The position numbers were made by a program, and so were the translations under genes. The notes beneath the pieces are model-generated. The model was not told the origin of the DNA. It saw nothing but the letters and a program-made list of their open reading frames with translations, and searched no databases. From an uncultured Eubacteriales bacterium (GTDB taxonomy: Bacteria; Bacillota; Clostridia; Oscillospirales; CAG-272), in contig CAJUIQ010000016.1 in assembly GCA_910586545.1 (NCBI GenBank), forward strand, positions 1 through 38,138: 38,138 nucleotides of DNA. Reading direction: 5' to 3'. Below, piece by piece: positions 24,535 through 32,750 of this stretch. Each line of letters begins with the position of its first letter. The stretch's first letter is position 1.

Positions 24535-26073
24535 TTATTTAGAGAGGAGCGTGTCGATGGTATTCACGATATAATCCATGGTGGCCTCACTGGCGATGAC
24601 CGGCGGCTTCATAAGCATAGCAGGCAGGCAGTTTGCCTTGTAAATCTGCGCGGAAGCATCAATGCAGGCTGTTTTCATTTTTTCTGCAAAAGCGGCGGCA
24701 TCGTCTACGGTGTGGAAGTGCAGGGCAACCAGATGAGCTTTTCCTTCTACATCCAAAAGGATATTACTGTGTTTTTCTCTAAGCTTTTTCAGGCCGGCTT
24801 CAAACCGACTGCCAATCCGTTCAATTTCTGCCCCGTTGGCTTGCATGAAAGTCATGGTAATAAGATATGCTAGAGAGGCCAGCTCTTCCTGGCCGTTGGT
24901 TACCAAAGCGCCGAATTGGTTCAGAGTATCCATAGGCGCGGTGGTGATGATTTTGGATGCGGGATATTCACCTCCGGGGAACCCTTTGCCGACAATGGAA
25001 AAGTCCGGCTGCAGGCCATACAGGCGGAACAGAAACGCTCCTTTATACCACATACAGGACTGAATCTCATCGCACATAGTGGGAGTATCATATTCCCGGC
25101 AAAGCGCGTATGCACCCTGGAGAAATTCTTTGGTCAGTCGGATACCGCCATAGTTCATCAGGATAATTTCGTGAGCGAATCCGGCGGTTTTGTAGTTTCC
25201 GGTATTATATTTTTTGATTTTGGCTTCGAAGTCGGCAAGATCATTGATGGTTACCGGAACTATTTTGTATAATTCGGCATCGCCTGCGGCCGCCCGCAGT
25301 TCGGGCCAAAGCCCACGAAACGATTGGGCAAGGATAGACGTACCGTGATAGTTGCCCTCTACTCCGCCGTTTTTGTCGCCAATGATAAAGAACACAGGCG
25401 TTTTTCCAGCGTATTTTGGCGTGTCGAAGGTGTTGTCCAACTTATAAAACCGGGTTAGCATCATCTTCAGTCCGGCCTCGCAAGCGATAGACCCGGTTTC
25501 CAGATTGATAACACGGTTGAGTACGTGTTCTTCTTTAGAGTCTAAAACCTTTTTTGTGGCAGCGTCATCGTCCCAGGAGATACCGTTAGCCATCTGGACA
25601 ATACGTTTTTCCATCAGACGGGTAATATATCCGCGTGTGTTATTATGCGTAGCGTTTAGAATACCGATTTTTCGGGCGTTGTCAATCAGTTTATAGCCAT
25701 CAAACCGATGCCCCAGAGGCGTGTGATAGTGTTCGCTCTTGCCCAGCAGATACAGCTTGCCGTCCTCGCCTATCCGGTAGTTACAGAATCCGGTGACGGG
25801 AGACATTTTGGTATTGGTCGCCTTCATAAAGGCGTCGGTTCCGGCGCCTGGCTCGTCGCTGTCATAGGCAGGCATGATTTGTGTTCCTACTTTGGCAAGC
25901 AACTGATCGTTTTTGAGCTGCTTTTCCTGAGGATAAAAGTCGATTTTTTCGTCTGCTACGGCCATAGTATCGTCGTAGGACATTATACCGAGAGCGTCGT
26001 TTGCACGTGCAACTGCAGTGGTGTAGTCCTTTCCCAGAATGTCGGAAAGGGAAAGCTTGGGTGAATGAAACAT
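24535..26073 (-). CDS. Class III aminotransferase-fold PLP-dependent enzyme
   Basis: The 512-residue protein carries the fold type I pattern of class III aminotransferases: NLETGSIACEAGLKMM (191-206, the phosphate-binding region), MCDEIQSC with Asp335 that holds the PLP ring nitrogen, and SIVGKGFPGGEYPASKI with Lys363 as the Schiff-base lysine. It is longer than typical omega-aminotransferases (about 430-450), with an N-terminal extension of about 60-100 residues and an insertion before the PLP region (GDKNGGVEGNYHGT). Reaction unknown: amino-group transfer to a sugar or keto acid, or a mutase, would fit. The ribosome binding site GGAGGT is strong. It follows ruvB by 31 bp and precedes a sugar kinase, so a carbohydrate amino-compound pathway is a reasonable inference. 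Confidence 0.8.
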   Translation of the reverse strand: MFHSPKLSLSDILGKDYTTAVARANDALGIMSYDDTMAVADEKIDFYPQEKQLKNDQLLAKVGTQIMPAYDSDEPGAGTDAFMKATNTKMSPVTGFCNYRIGEDGKLYLLGKSEHYHTPLGHRFDGYKLIDNARKIGILNATHNNTRGYITRLMEKRIVQMANGISWDDDAATKKVLDSKEEHVLNRVINLETGSIACEAGLKMMLTRFYKLDNTFDTPKYAGKTPVFFIIGDKNGGVEGNYHGTSILAQSFRGLWPELRAAAGDAELYKIVPVTINDLADFEAKIKKYNTGNYKTAGFAHEIILMNYGGIRLTKEFLQGAYALCREYDTPTMCDEIQSCMWYKGAFLFRLYGLQPDFSIVGKGFPGGEYPASKIITTAPMDTLNQFGALVTNGQEELASLAYLITMTFMQANGAEIERIGSRFEAGLKKLREKHSNILLDVEGKAHLVALHFHTVDDAAAFAEKMKTACIDASAQIYKANCLPAMLMKPPVIASEATMDYIVNTIDTLLSK

Positions 26074-26104
26074 AATATGTATACCTCCGTGGTAAATAGA
26101 TTGT

Positions 26105-27169
26105 TTATTCTTCTATAGAAATTTGATTTGGAGAAGCGTCGCTGTCCGGCCTATATGGAATCCCCAAATGTTCATATGCCAGCTTTGTCACGCAACGTCC
26201 TCTGGGTGTTCTGGAGATAAAGCCAATCTGCATCAGATAGGGTTCGTACACGTCTTCAATGGTGATCGCCTCCTCTCCGATGGTGGCGGATAGGGTTTCC
26301 AGGCCAACCGGCCCGCCGTTGTAAAAGTGGATAATGGTTTCCAGCATTCTTCGGTCAGTGTTATCCAGACCTAGCTCGTCAATTTCCAGCATTCGTAACG
26401 CGGCCGACGCGCTTTCCAGCGTGATATGTCCGTCGCCTTTTACCTGGGCATAATCTCGTACCCGTTTAAGTAGCCGGTTAGCAATACGGGGGGTCCCTCT
26501 GGAACGGGATGCAATCTCCAACGCTCCGTCTTCGGTAATAGGAATTTCTAAAATACCGGCGCTGCGGGTTACAATTTGTGCAAGCTCGTGTGGGGAATAA
26601 AGCTCCAAGCGCAGCAGCACGCCGAACCGGTCACGGAGAGGGGTAGTCAACTGACCTGCCCGCGTGGTCGCGCCGATCAGGGTGAAGCGCTGGAGCGGCA
26701 GACGGATACTTCTGGCGGCTGGTCCTTTGCCGATAATAATATCCAGAGCAAAGTCTTCCATGGCGGGATAAAGAATTTCTTCCACATTTCGATTCAATCG
26801 GTGGATTTCATCAATGAACAGCACGTCTCCCTGTCCCAGATTGGTGAGCAGGGCGGCCAGGTCCCCTTGTTTTTCAATTGCGGGACCGCTGGTGACTCGA
26901 AAGTTTACGCCAAGCTCTGCCGCGATAATCGCGGAGAGGGTGGTTTTGCCCAGTCCTGGTGGGCCGTACAGCAGAACATGGTCTAAGGTATCTCCCCGCA
27001 TTTTGACTGCGTCAATATAAATTTTCAGAATTTCCTTTGCCTTTTCCTGTCCGATATATTCGTCTAGGGTGCGAGGACGCAGGCTGAACTCTGTTTCCGA
27101 ATCTTCCGCGGTATAAGTGGTTTCCAGAATCCGGTCTTCATAACTCATTTCATTTTCGTAATCGTTCAT
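26105..27169 (-). CDS. ruvB: Holliday junction branch-migration ATPase RuvB
   Basis: The 354-residue protein is a full-length RuvB: RPRTLDEYIGQEKAKEIL at the start, Walker A GPPGLGKT (69-76), Walker B LFIDEIH (117-123), GATTRAGQLTTPLRDRFG with the sensor and arginine-finger region, and a C-terminal winged helix ending with the expected RGR and HLGI elements. It forms hexameric rings that pump DNA through RuvA-bound Holliday junctions. The start has AGAGG upstream and lies 10 bp after the ruvA stop. Confidence 0.97.
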   Translation of the reverse strand: MNDYENEMSYEDRILETTYTAEDSETEFSLRPRTLDEYIGQEKAKEILKIYIDAVKMRGDTLDHVLLYGPPGLGKTTLSAIIAAELGVNFRVTSGPAIEKQGDLAALLTNLGQGDVLFIDEIHRLNRNVEEILYPAMEDFALDIIIGKGPAARSIRLPLQRFTLIGATTRAGQLTTPLRDRFGVLLRLELYSPHELAQIVTRSAGILEIPITEDGALEIASRSRGTPRIANRLLKRVRDYAQVKGDGHITLESASAALRMLEIDELGLDNTDRRMLETIIHFYNGGPVGLETLSATIGEEAITIEDVYEPYLMQIGFISRTPRGRCVTKLAYEHLGIPYRPDSDASPNQISIEE

Positions 27170-27179
27170 GTGCGCCTCT

Positions 27180-27791
27180 TTACTTCATTAGCTTGGCTAA
27201 GGCCATGCGGATTATTTCTTCCGTATCTTTAGCAGGGTCAATCCCTTGCAGCGCTGTAGTAATCTCGTTTCGGGAATACCCCAGCACCAACAGCGCGTCT
27301 CTTGCGTCGGACAAATGTCCGCCGCTGGCCGCGGCTGGCGCAGTCTGGACGGCAGGAGCGTCTGCAAACAGTTTTTTTGCAAACTTGTCTTTAAGCTCCA
27401 ATACGATACGGGCAGCTGTTTTGCCGCCTACCCCCTGTGCCTTGGACAGCGCCTTTGCATCCTCTGCTTGGATTGCTGCCGACAGAGCAGCAGGAGTCAT
27501 AATAGACAAAATGGCAACTGCCGCTTTGGGACCAACGCCGGATACGCTAATCAGCATGCGAAAGGTGTCCATCTCTTCGGTGGTATAGAAACCATACAAT
27601 TCTACAGCGTCTTCACGAACGGCCATGTAGGTATACAAACGTGTTTTTTCTTTTGCGGCGGCAGGCTGACTAAGTTTTGTCAGCGTGTTACCGGTGACAG
27701 CAACCTTGTATCCTACTCCGCAGCAATCAATAACCGCAGTCATCGCCAACGCGTCTAGCTCCAGCAATTCTCCGGTAAGACAGTAAATCAT
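27180..27791 (-). CDS. ruvA: Holliday junction-binding protein RuvA
   Basis: The 203-residue protein starts MIYCLTGELLELDALAMTAVIDCCGVGYKV (OB-fold domain I, about 1-63), continues with two helix-hairpin-helix elements (LISVSGVGPKAAVAILS and LSKAQGVGGKTAARIVLELKDK, about 70-145), a flexible Ala-rich linker, and domain III (ALLVLGYSRNEITTAL), which contacts RuvB. The ribosome binding site is GGAGG. Its start overlaps the stop of the upstream membrane protein gene by 4 bp, so translation is coupled. Confidence 0.97.
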   Translation of the reverse strand: MIYCLTGELLELDALAMTAVIDCCGVGYKVAVTGNTLTKLSQPAAAKEKTRLYTYMAVREDAVELYGFYTTEEMDTFRMLISVSGVGPKAAVAILSIMTPAALSAAIQAEDAKALSKAQGVGGKTAARIVLELKDKFAKKLFADAPAVQTAPAAASGGHLSDARDALLVLGYSRNEITTALQGIDPAKDTEEIIRMALAKLMK

Positions 27792-30688
27792 GGCTGATCC
27801 TCCTTGTGACCCGACAGCGGCGGCATATTTTCTTCCATTTCCAATTGAATTTGGCAGAATACTTCTTCCGGAGGGGCTTCTCCGTTACAGACTTCTTCAT
27901 TCAAATTACAGGGAACATATATGGCACATCCTGCGGCAATTTTTCTTTTTCTATACTGCTCGCTGAGGATCCAGGCAGCGGCGAAGGCGCACAGCCCTGC
28001 GGCGGAGCCAATGAGTCCTACGGTAAGACAGGAAGGCCAGTACTTCAGTTCCAACGTATATTCACCCGGTTCCAGATAGAAGCCGATAACACCGCCCAGC
28101 AGCTTTACAGGCGTAATTTTTTCTCCATTTGCATAGATGTTCCATCCTTTGTCATATGGAATAGAGGTAAACACTAAGCTTTTGTCTTCTGTTACAGTAA
28201 TGGCGCCGGAAAAGGAATCTTCTCGATACGCTTCAATCTCGTATTGATTTGCGGCTAACAGCGGCATTACTTTCTCTAAGACTTTGGTATCTAAATAATA
28301 GAAATAATTCTCGTTTTCCTTTATATATAGCTCATCGTTCAGAAGTGTTAGAGACACTGTCACCTTGTCGCCCGGCTCAAAGGCGCCGAGCTCTACAATA
28401 CGGAAGGTTTCATTTCCGAAGAATGTTCCTTTTTTTACACCGTTGACGTAGAGATCCGCCTCTCTGGCATAATCGCTTGGGAAATAGCAGTACAGCGTAT
28501 CAGATGAGGTGATGTTCACGGTATATGTGACGGCGCACTCCCCGGATTTTCCATTTTTCGTATATTTGGTATGCCCGGACACAGTAGACGCGGAAAGCGC
28601 GGGCGAGGCTTCTACTGTAATTCCTTGGGATTTAAATATAGAATCGTCTGCATTGTCTCCAAGCATACTATTCACAATTGCATTCAGCCGCTGGAAGGGA
28701 GAGGCGTAAGACTCGTCGTTTATATCTAATGTTTCCAGGCTTTTGTTTACAGCAAAGGCCAGGGAGAGCGCGTAGGGATTTCTGTAGACGGTAAGGTCGT
28801 CGTTTTCCGTGTCTTTATTTTTGCTGGTGTACACCGCTTCATAAAATGTTGGTACAGAATCATCTCCTGCTTCTGCGATTAGATATTTAATACCAAGCAG
28901 GGAATCCACCACAGGCGTAGAGCCCAGGTATTTACTCCAATGGGATTTTGAAGAGAGTCCAAGATTATTCAAAAGCTTGATGGTTTCCTGATTCAAGGTA
29001 GAAGTTGAATTGGACAAGCCGTACATATGCAGGGCATAAGGATCATTGGTTTTTCTGTGCAGGTTTTTTTCCATCCGATAAAAACTCTTGTCCTGCTTTT
29101 GTACTTCCTCCGCTACGGGCCGGAATCGATCGATAAAAGACCGGTATGACGTTCTGCTGGAGTAAACTACGTCCTTATCTAAATCAATCAGGTTGGCAAT
29201 TCCTGCGCCGAAAAGTTCCACCCCTACCAAAATGGCCAGCACCAGCGCAGCGGTACTGCGCAAATAAGCACGGGGATGCGTAGAAGCGCGCAGTATAAGC
29301 ATATACACGCCGATAATTAGCAGAGACAGCCAGATAGTAGCCAAGTCGTCCACATGCTTATATTCCAGTTTCTGCAGGATAATTAATATCAGCGCAAGAG
29401 AGCCGCATACGGCCAACACCTTGCGATACCCAATTTCCCGAATGCGTTCAAAGGCTTTATAGGCCAGCAGCACCATGATAAAGCACAACATAAAGCTGTA
29501 GCGATAGTTGAGCCAGTTTGGCCGCTGCATGCCGTGCCAAAACAGATCCAATGTGGTAATATTGAAGGATAACAGGAAAAAGGCGATCAGTAAGCTTGAG
29601 GCAACCTTTTCTCTGGTTTTGATGTGAGGGGCGAAAAAGTACAACGGCAGAAGGATCAGCGTCAAGGTGCCGCAGTATACAAAGGGCAGTCCTTCAGGGC
29701 GAACCGTGTCGTAAGAACCGATAAACAGTTTGGACGCCAGATCCATCCAGTCGAACTTTTGGTCGAACGCAAAGTTAGGGTTTGAGAATTCTGTTTTCCC
29801 AAAACCCAGGGAATAGTAGGTACATAGGAGCAGGGCCGCGCATATCGCTGCCGCAATGAAAGAATACAGGGCAAATCGTCCGGCGCTTTTAGCAAAATGA
29901 CGCCGCATTCCAAGTGGATTGCGCTCTCCTGGTTCTCTGGAAAAGTAAGCATAGAAGAAATACGCGGCGGAGAAGATGCATATCATATAGCCAATATAGA
30001 AATTGCTGAAGATTGCCAGGGCCAAGCTGATTACATACAGTTTAAACTTGCCGTATTTAATTAAGTTCTCAATACCCAGCATGACTAGGGGCAGCAGGAT
30101 CATATTATCGATCCACATGGTATTGTGCTGCATCACCACAGCGTAAGCGCATAGGGCATACATGCAGGAAAACATTACCGTTGCCGATTTGCTTCTCTTT
30201 CGTGTGGCTTCGATATAGATACCAAACGTAAGACCGCAACTGCCAACCTTTAAAAGAAACATGAGTAGCAGAGCTTCTGTGATCATAGACTTTGGAAACA
30301 GAAGTACAAGAAAAGAAAAAGGACTGGAGAGATAATAGGCAAAGATTCCAAAAAACTCACCGCCTAACGCGCGGCTGAAGGAATAAATGGGGCTGCTTTT
30401 TCCCAGCAGAATGTCGCGCAACCCTTCAAAGAAATATACATATTGTCCATTGAGGTCCAGCACAAGAACGGATTCTTCTCCGAATGGGAAGGTTTGCAGG
30501 CAGATATAGATCAGCCACATGATCAGTGCAGGAATCAAAAAGCAAAGGCCCAGATAGCGCCATTCCCCAAATACGGATTTCCAAAAAGACTGTCGACCGA
30601 GGCGTGGCGCCAGCAGTACCGGCGGCTTGTCCGCTGTTTTGGCATCCGGCGTTTCTGATAGGATAATATCTTTGGGCATGTCGTTCAT
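27788..30688 (-). CDS. YfhO-family large membrane protein
   Basis: The 966-residue protein has about a dozen membrane segments in its first half (from about residue 45 to 500), a large external domain (about 510-890) that contains FYRMEKNLHRKTNDPYALHM, STLNQETIKLLNNLG and DSLLGIKYLIA, and a last membrane segment near residue 905-930 with a cytoplasmic tail. This is the YfhO plan; Bacillus YfhO is linked to glycosylation of teichoic acids, and the fold is that of GT-C glycosyltransferases, so a lipid-linked sugar transferase is likely. The ATG at 30688 has AAAGGA upstream; a longer reading to 30739 lacks a site. It lies 7 bp after the DUF951 gene. Confidence 0.85.
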   Translation of the reverse strand: MNDMPKDIILSETPDAKTADKPPVLLAPRLGRQSFWKSVFGEWRYLGLCFLIPALIMWLIYICLQTFPFGEESVLVLDLNGQYVYFFEGLRDILLGKSSPIYSFSRALGGEFFGIFAYYLSSPFSFLVLLFPKSMITEALLLMFLLKVGSCGLTFGIYIEATRKRSKSATVMFSCMYALCAYAVVMQHNTMWIDNMILLPLVMLGIENLIKYGKFKLYVISLALAIFSNFYIGYMICIFSAAYFFYAYFSREPGERNPLGMRRHFAKSAGRFALYSFIAAAICAALLLCTYYSLGFGKTEFSNPNFAFDQKFDWMDLASKLFIGSYDTVRPEGLPFVYCGTLTLILLPLYFFAPHIKTREKVASSLLIAFFLLSFNITTLDLFWHGMQRPNWLNYRYSFMLCFIMVLLAYKAFERIREIGYRKVLAVCGSLALILIILQKLEYKHVDDLATIWLSLLIIGVYMLILRASTHPRAYLRSTAALVLAILVGVELFGAGIANLIDLDKDVVYSSRTSYRSFIDRFRPVAEEVQKQDKSFYRMEKNLHRKTNDPYALHMYGLSNSTSTLNQETIKLLNNLGLSSKSHWSKYLGSTPVVDSLLGIKYLIAEAGDDSVPTFYEAVYTSKNKDTENDDLTVYRNPYALSLAFAVNKSLETLDINDESYASPFQRLNAIVNSMLGDNADDSIFKSQGITVEASPALSASTVSGHTKYTKNGKSGECAVTYTVNITSSDTLYCYFPSDYAREADLYVNGVKKGTFFGNETFRIVELGAFEPGDKVTVSLTLLNDELYIKENENYFYYLDTKVLEKVMPLLAANQYEIEAYREDSFSGAITVTEDKSLVFTSIPYDKGWNIYANGEKITPVKLLGGVIGFYLEPGEYTLELKYWPSCLTVGLIGSAAGLCAFAAAWILSEQYRKRKIAAGCAIYVPCNLNEEVCNGEAPPEEVFCQIQLEMEENMPPLSGHKEDQP

Positions 30689-30695
30689 ATTTATG

Positions 30696-30923
30696 TTATC
30701 CTTTCTTGGGGAAATCTGTCTGTGTGTCGGCGTCTGCATGGTAAATCTTTTTTACGGCTTTTTCCAGCTTGATCCTGGGAAGGGTCATGTCCCGTCCGCA
30801 GCCTTTGCAGACAATGCGCACATCGCTGCCAATACGTAGTACGGTAAAGCGTTTTTCTCCACAGGGATGGGGCTTTTTCAACTCCAGCACATCGCCTATG
30901 CGAATTTTTAATATTTCCGGCAT
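30696..30923 (-). CDS. DUF951 family small protein
   Basis: The 75-residue protein fits DUF951: GDVLELKKPHPCGEKRFTVLRIGSDVRIVCKGCGRDMTLPR. It has Cys in HPCG and a CKGCG pair, compatible with metal binding, and a basic C-terminal stretch. Function is not known; related small proteins are widespread in Firmicutes next to chromosome-maintenance genes. It is the first gene of the operon leading to ruvAB, with GGGGGC as ribosome binding site and a near-consensus promoter 60-90 bp upstream. Confidence 0.85.
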   Translation of the reverse strand: MPEILKIRIGDVLELKKPHPCGEKRFTVLRIGSDVRIVCKGCGRDMTLPRIKLEKAVKKIYHADADTQTDFPKKG

Positions 30924-30984
30924 AATTTTTGCCCCCTATCCTGCCTATATTCATGATATATATAAAACAAAACAATACCTAATT

Positions 30985-31013
30985 ATTATAACACAACCCC
31001 TTTTCGATGTAAA
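30985..31013 (-). promoter_or_regulatory. Promoter of the DUF951-yfhO-ruvAB operon
   Basis: On the - strand TTTACA (31013-31008) and TATAAT (30990-30985) are 17 bp apart with a TG extension. Confidence 0.85.
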
Positions 31014-31113
31014 GGAAAAAAAGGAAATTTTGCGCAGGAGTGGCCGGCGGGCAGGAAGTACCTTCGACAAATATGATAAATTTGTAAAATCCCATTTTTT
31101 TGTGCCGCTTCCT

Positions 31114-31142
31114 TTGACTGCAAGGAGAAAGTATGGTATAAT
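31114..31142 (+). promoter_or_regulatory. Promoter upstream of ruvC and the hairpin block
   Basis: TTGACT at 31114-31119 and TATAAT at 31137-31142 are 17 bp apart with a TGG extension. The -10 box lies inside the first copy of a 13-bp direct repeat and overlaps the left arm of a 43-bp palindrome, so folding or protein binding there should affect it. A second -10 (31260-31265) in the other repeat copy lacks a good -35. Confidence 0.7.
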
Positions 31143-31268
31143 AATCCCTGTTTACCAATGTCATTGGTAAACAGGGATTATTGACGACCGATTGCATCGG
31201 ATTCGCCGTTGCCCCGCCGTATCCGGCGGCGATAGAACAATGTTCTATCAAAATCATGGTATAATAAT
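31133..31268 (+). repeat. Direct repeat ATGGTATAATAAT framing four consecutive hairpins
   Basis: ATGGTATAATAAT occurs at 31133-31145 and 31256-31268. Between the copies lie four perfect dyads: 31140-31182 (21-bp arms, one-base centre), CCGAT-TGC-ATCGG, CCGCCG-TATC-CGGCGG, and GATAGAACA-A-TGTTCTATC. No run of T follows any of them, so they are not ordinary terminators. No protein frame is evident. This is the main content of the 408-bp gap between the divergent operons. Confidence 0.8.
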
Positions 31269-31331
31269 ACGTCTTTGAAATGCCATAAAATGGATTATGG
31301 AACAGAATTTGTAGAGAAAGCGGGGTCAGAA

Positions 31332-31829
31332 ATGATTATACTTGGGATAGACCCTGGAATCGCCATTGTGGGATGGGGTGTGCTGCGCTATGACGGAAGA
31401 AGTTTTGTCCCTCTGGCGTATGGCTCTATTCAAACGAAAGCCGGTGAGAAGACAGAAGAGCGGTTGCTGCAGATTCATGAGGCGTTGGGGCAGATTCTGG
31501 ACAAGTATCATCCGGACGCAATGTGCGTGGAGGAGCTGTTTTGGAACACTAACCAAAAAACAGGCATTATTGTGTCCGAAGCCAGGGGCGTGATTTTAAT
31601 GACGGCACATCAGCGAGGAGTGCCTATTTCGGAGTACACACCACTGCAGGTAAAGCAGTCTGTGGTAGGCTACGGACGAGCAGATAAAAAACAAGTGATT
31701 ACTATGGTGACGTCTTTTCTGGGGCTGCGGCAGCCTCCTAAACCGGATGATACGGCGGATGCGCTGGCGATTGCTATCTGTCACGGGCACAGCGCCTATT
31801 CCCGGATCGGACAGTTTTATAACAATTAA
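31332..31829 (+). CDS. ruvC: Holliday junction resolvase RuvC
   Basis: The 165-residue protein has the acidic catalytic set of RuvC: Asp7 (GIDPG), the Glu pair in CVEELFW (67-68), and Asp140/Asp143 in PDDTADALAIAICH. It cuts four-way junctions processed by RuvAB, encoded on the opposite strand 3.5 kb away. I chose the ATG at 31332 because RuvC normally starts right at this point and GGGG lies about 8 bases upstream; the frame continues upstream to 31275 without a better site. It is the first gene of the long + strand operon. Confidence 0.95.
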   Translation: MIILGIDPGIAIVGWGVLRYDGRSFVPLAYGSIQTKAGEKTEERLLQIHEALGQILDKYHPDAMCVEELFWNTNQKTGIIVSEARGVILMTAHQRGVPISEYTPLQVKQSVVGYGRADKKQVITMVTSFLGLRQPPKPDDTADALAIAICHGHSAYSRIGQFYNN

Positions 31830-31853
31830 CATAGAAATTTGGTGAGATATATA

Positions 31854-32750
31854 ATGTGGGCAAATGATACATGGAAGGATTATGCGCTGCTGGACGCTTC
31901 GTCCGGTGAACGGCTGGAACGGTGGGGGAAGTATATTCTTATCCGTCCTGATCCCCAGGTGATTTGGAATACAAAACGGGAAAATTCCTTTTGGAGGGCG
32001 GCAGACGCCGTATATAAAAGAAGTAGATCCGGAGGAGGCTCCTGGACAGTATGCAATATTCCCGAAAGCTGGAATATTTCCTATGGGGCGCTCACCTTTC
32101 AACTCCGTCCGATGGGATTTAAGCATACCGGACTGTTCCCGGAACAAGCGGTGAATTGGGATTGGTTTTCCGATATCATAAAGGGCGCTGTGGCACAGGG
32201 ACGCAAACCCTCTGTATTGAACTTGTTTGCATATACCGGCGGTGCTACGGCCGCAGCGGCCGCTGCGGGCGCTTCCGTGTGTCATGTGGATGCGGCAAAA
32301 GGAATGGTGCAGGCCGCAAAAGAAAATCTGCGGTTATCCGGGCTGGGAGATGCGCCGGTGCGATATATTGTAGACGACTGTAAAAAATTTGTAGAGCGAG
32401 AGATTCGCCGCGGCAGAAAATATGACGCGGTGATTATGGACCCCCCTTCTTATGGACGTGGACCGGGTGGAGAGGTTTGGAAGCTGGAAGACTGCGCGCA
32501 TGCGCTGATTTCTCTTGCAGCATCCCTCATGACAGAGTCTCCCTTATTCTTCCTTGTAAATTCTTATACTACTGGTCTGTCTCCGGCTGCGATGGGATAT
32601 ATGGTAATGCAGGCTATGGGAAATCGTGGGCATATTGATACAGGAGAGCTTGGCTTGCGGGCAGAGGAGACAGGGCTTCTTCTTCCGGCAGGGGCGAGTG
32701 CGCGGTGGACACCGGAAACAGTACAGCAAAAGAATCGGAGAAACAAATGA
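31854..32750 (+). CDS. Class I SAM-dependent methyltransferase (RlmI/RlmK-like)
   Basis: The 298-residue protein has a small N-terminal region with FKHTGLFPEQAVNWDW, which recurs in this family, then a Rossmann methyltransferase: motif I LNLFAYTGG (122-130), an acidic residue in CHVDAAKG, VDDCKKFVERE, and DPPSYGRG (196-203), the catalytic-loop motif of the rRNA m5C and related COG1092-like enzymes. The probable substrate is 23S rRNA, but this is an inference. The ATG has GGTGAGAT upstream. It follows ruvC by 24 bp and its stop overlaps the ecfA1 start. Confidence 0.8.
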   Translation: MWANDTWKDYALLDASSGERLERWGKYILIRPDPQVIWNTKRENSFWRAADAVYKRSRSGGGSWTVCNIPESWNISYGALTFQLRPMGFKHTGLFPEQAVNWDWFSDIIKGAVAQGRKPSVLNLFAYTGGATAAAAAAGASVCHVDAAKGMVQAAKENLRLSGLGDAPVRYIVDDCKKFVEREIRRGRKYDAVIMDPPSYGRGPGGEVWKLEDCAHALISLAASLMTESPLFFLVNSYTTGLSPAAMGYMVMQAMGNRGHIDTGELGLRAEETGLLLPAGASARWTPETVQQKNRRNK

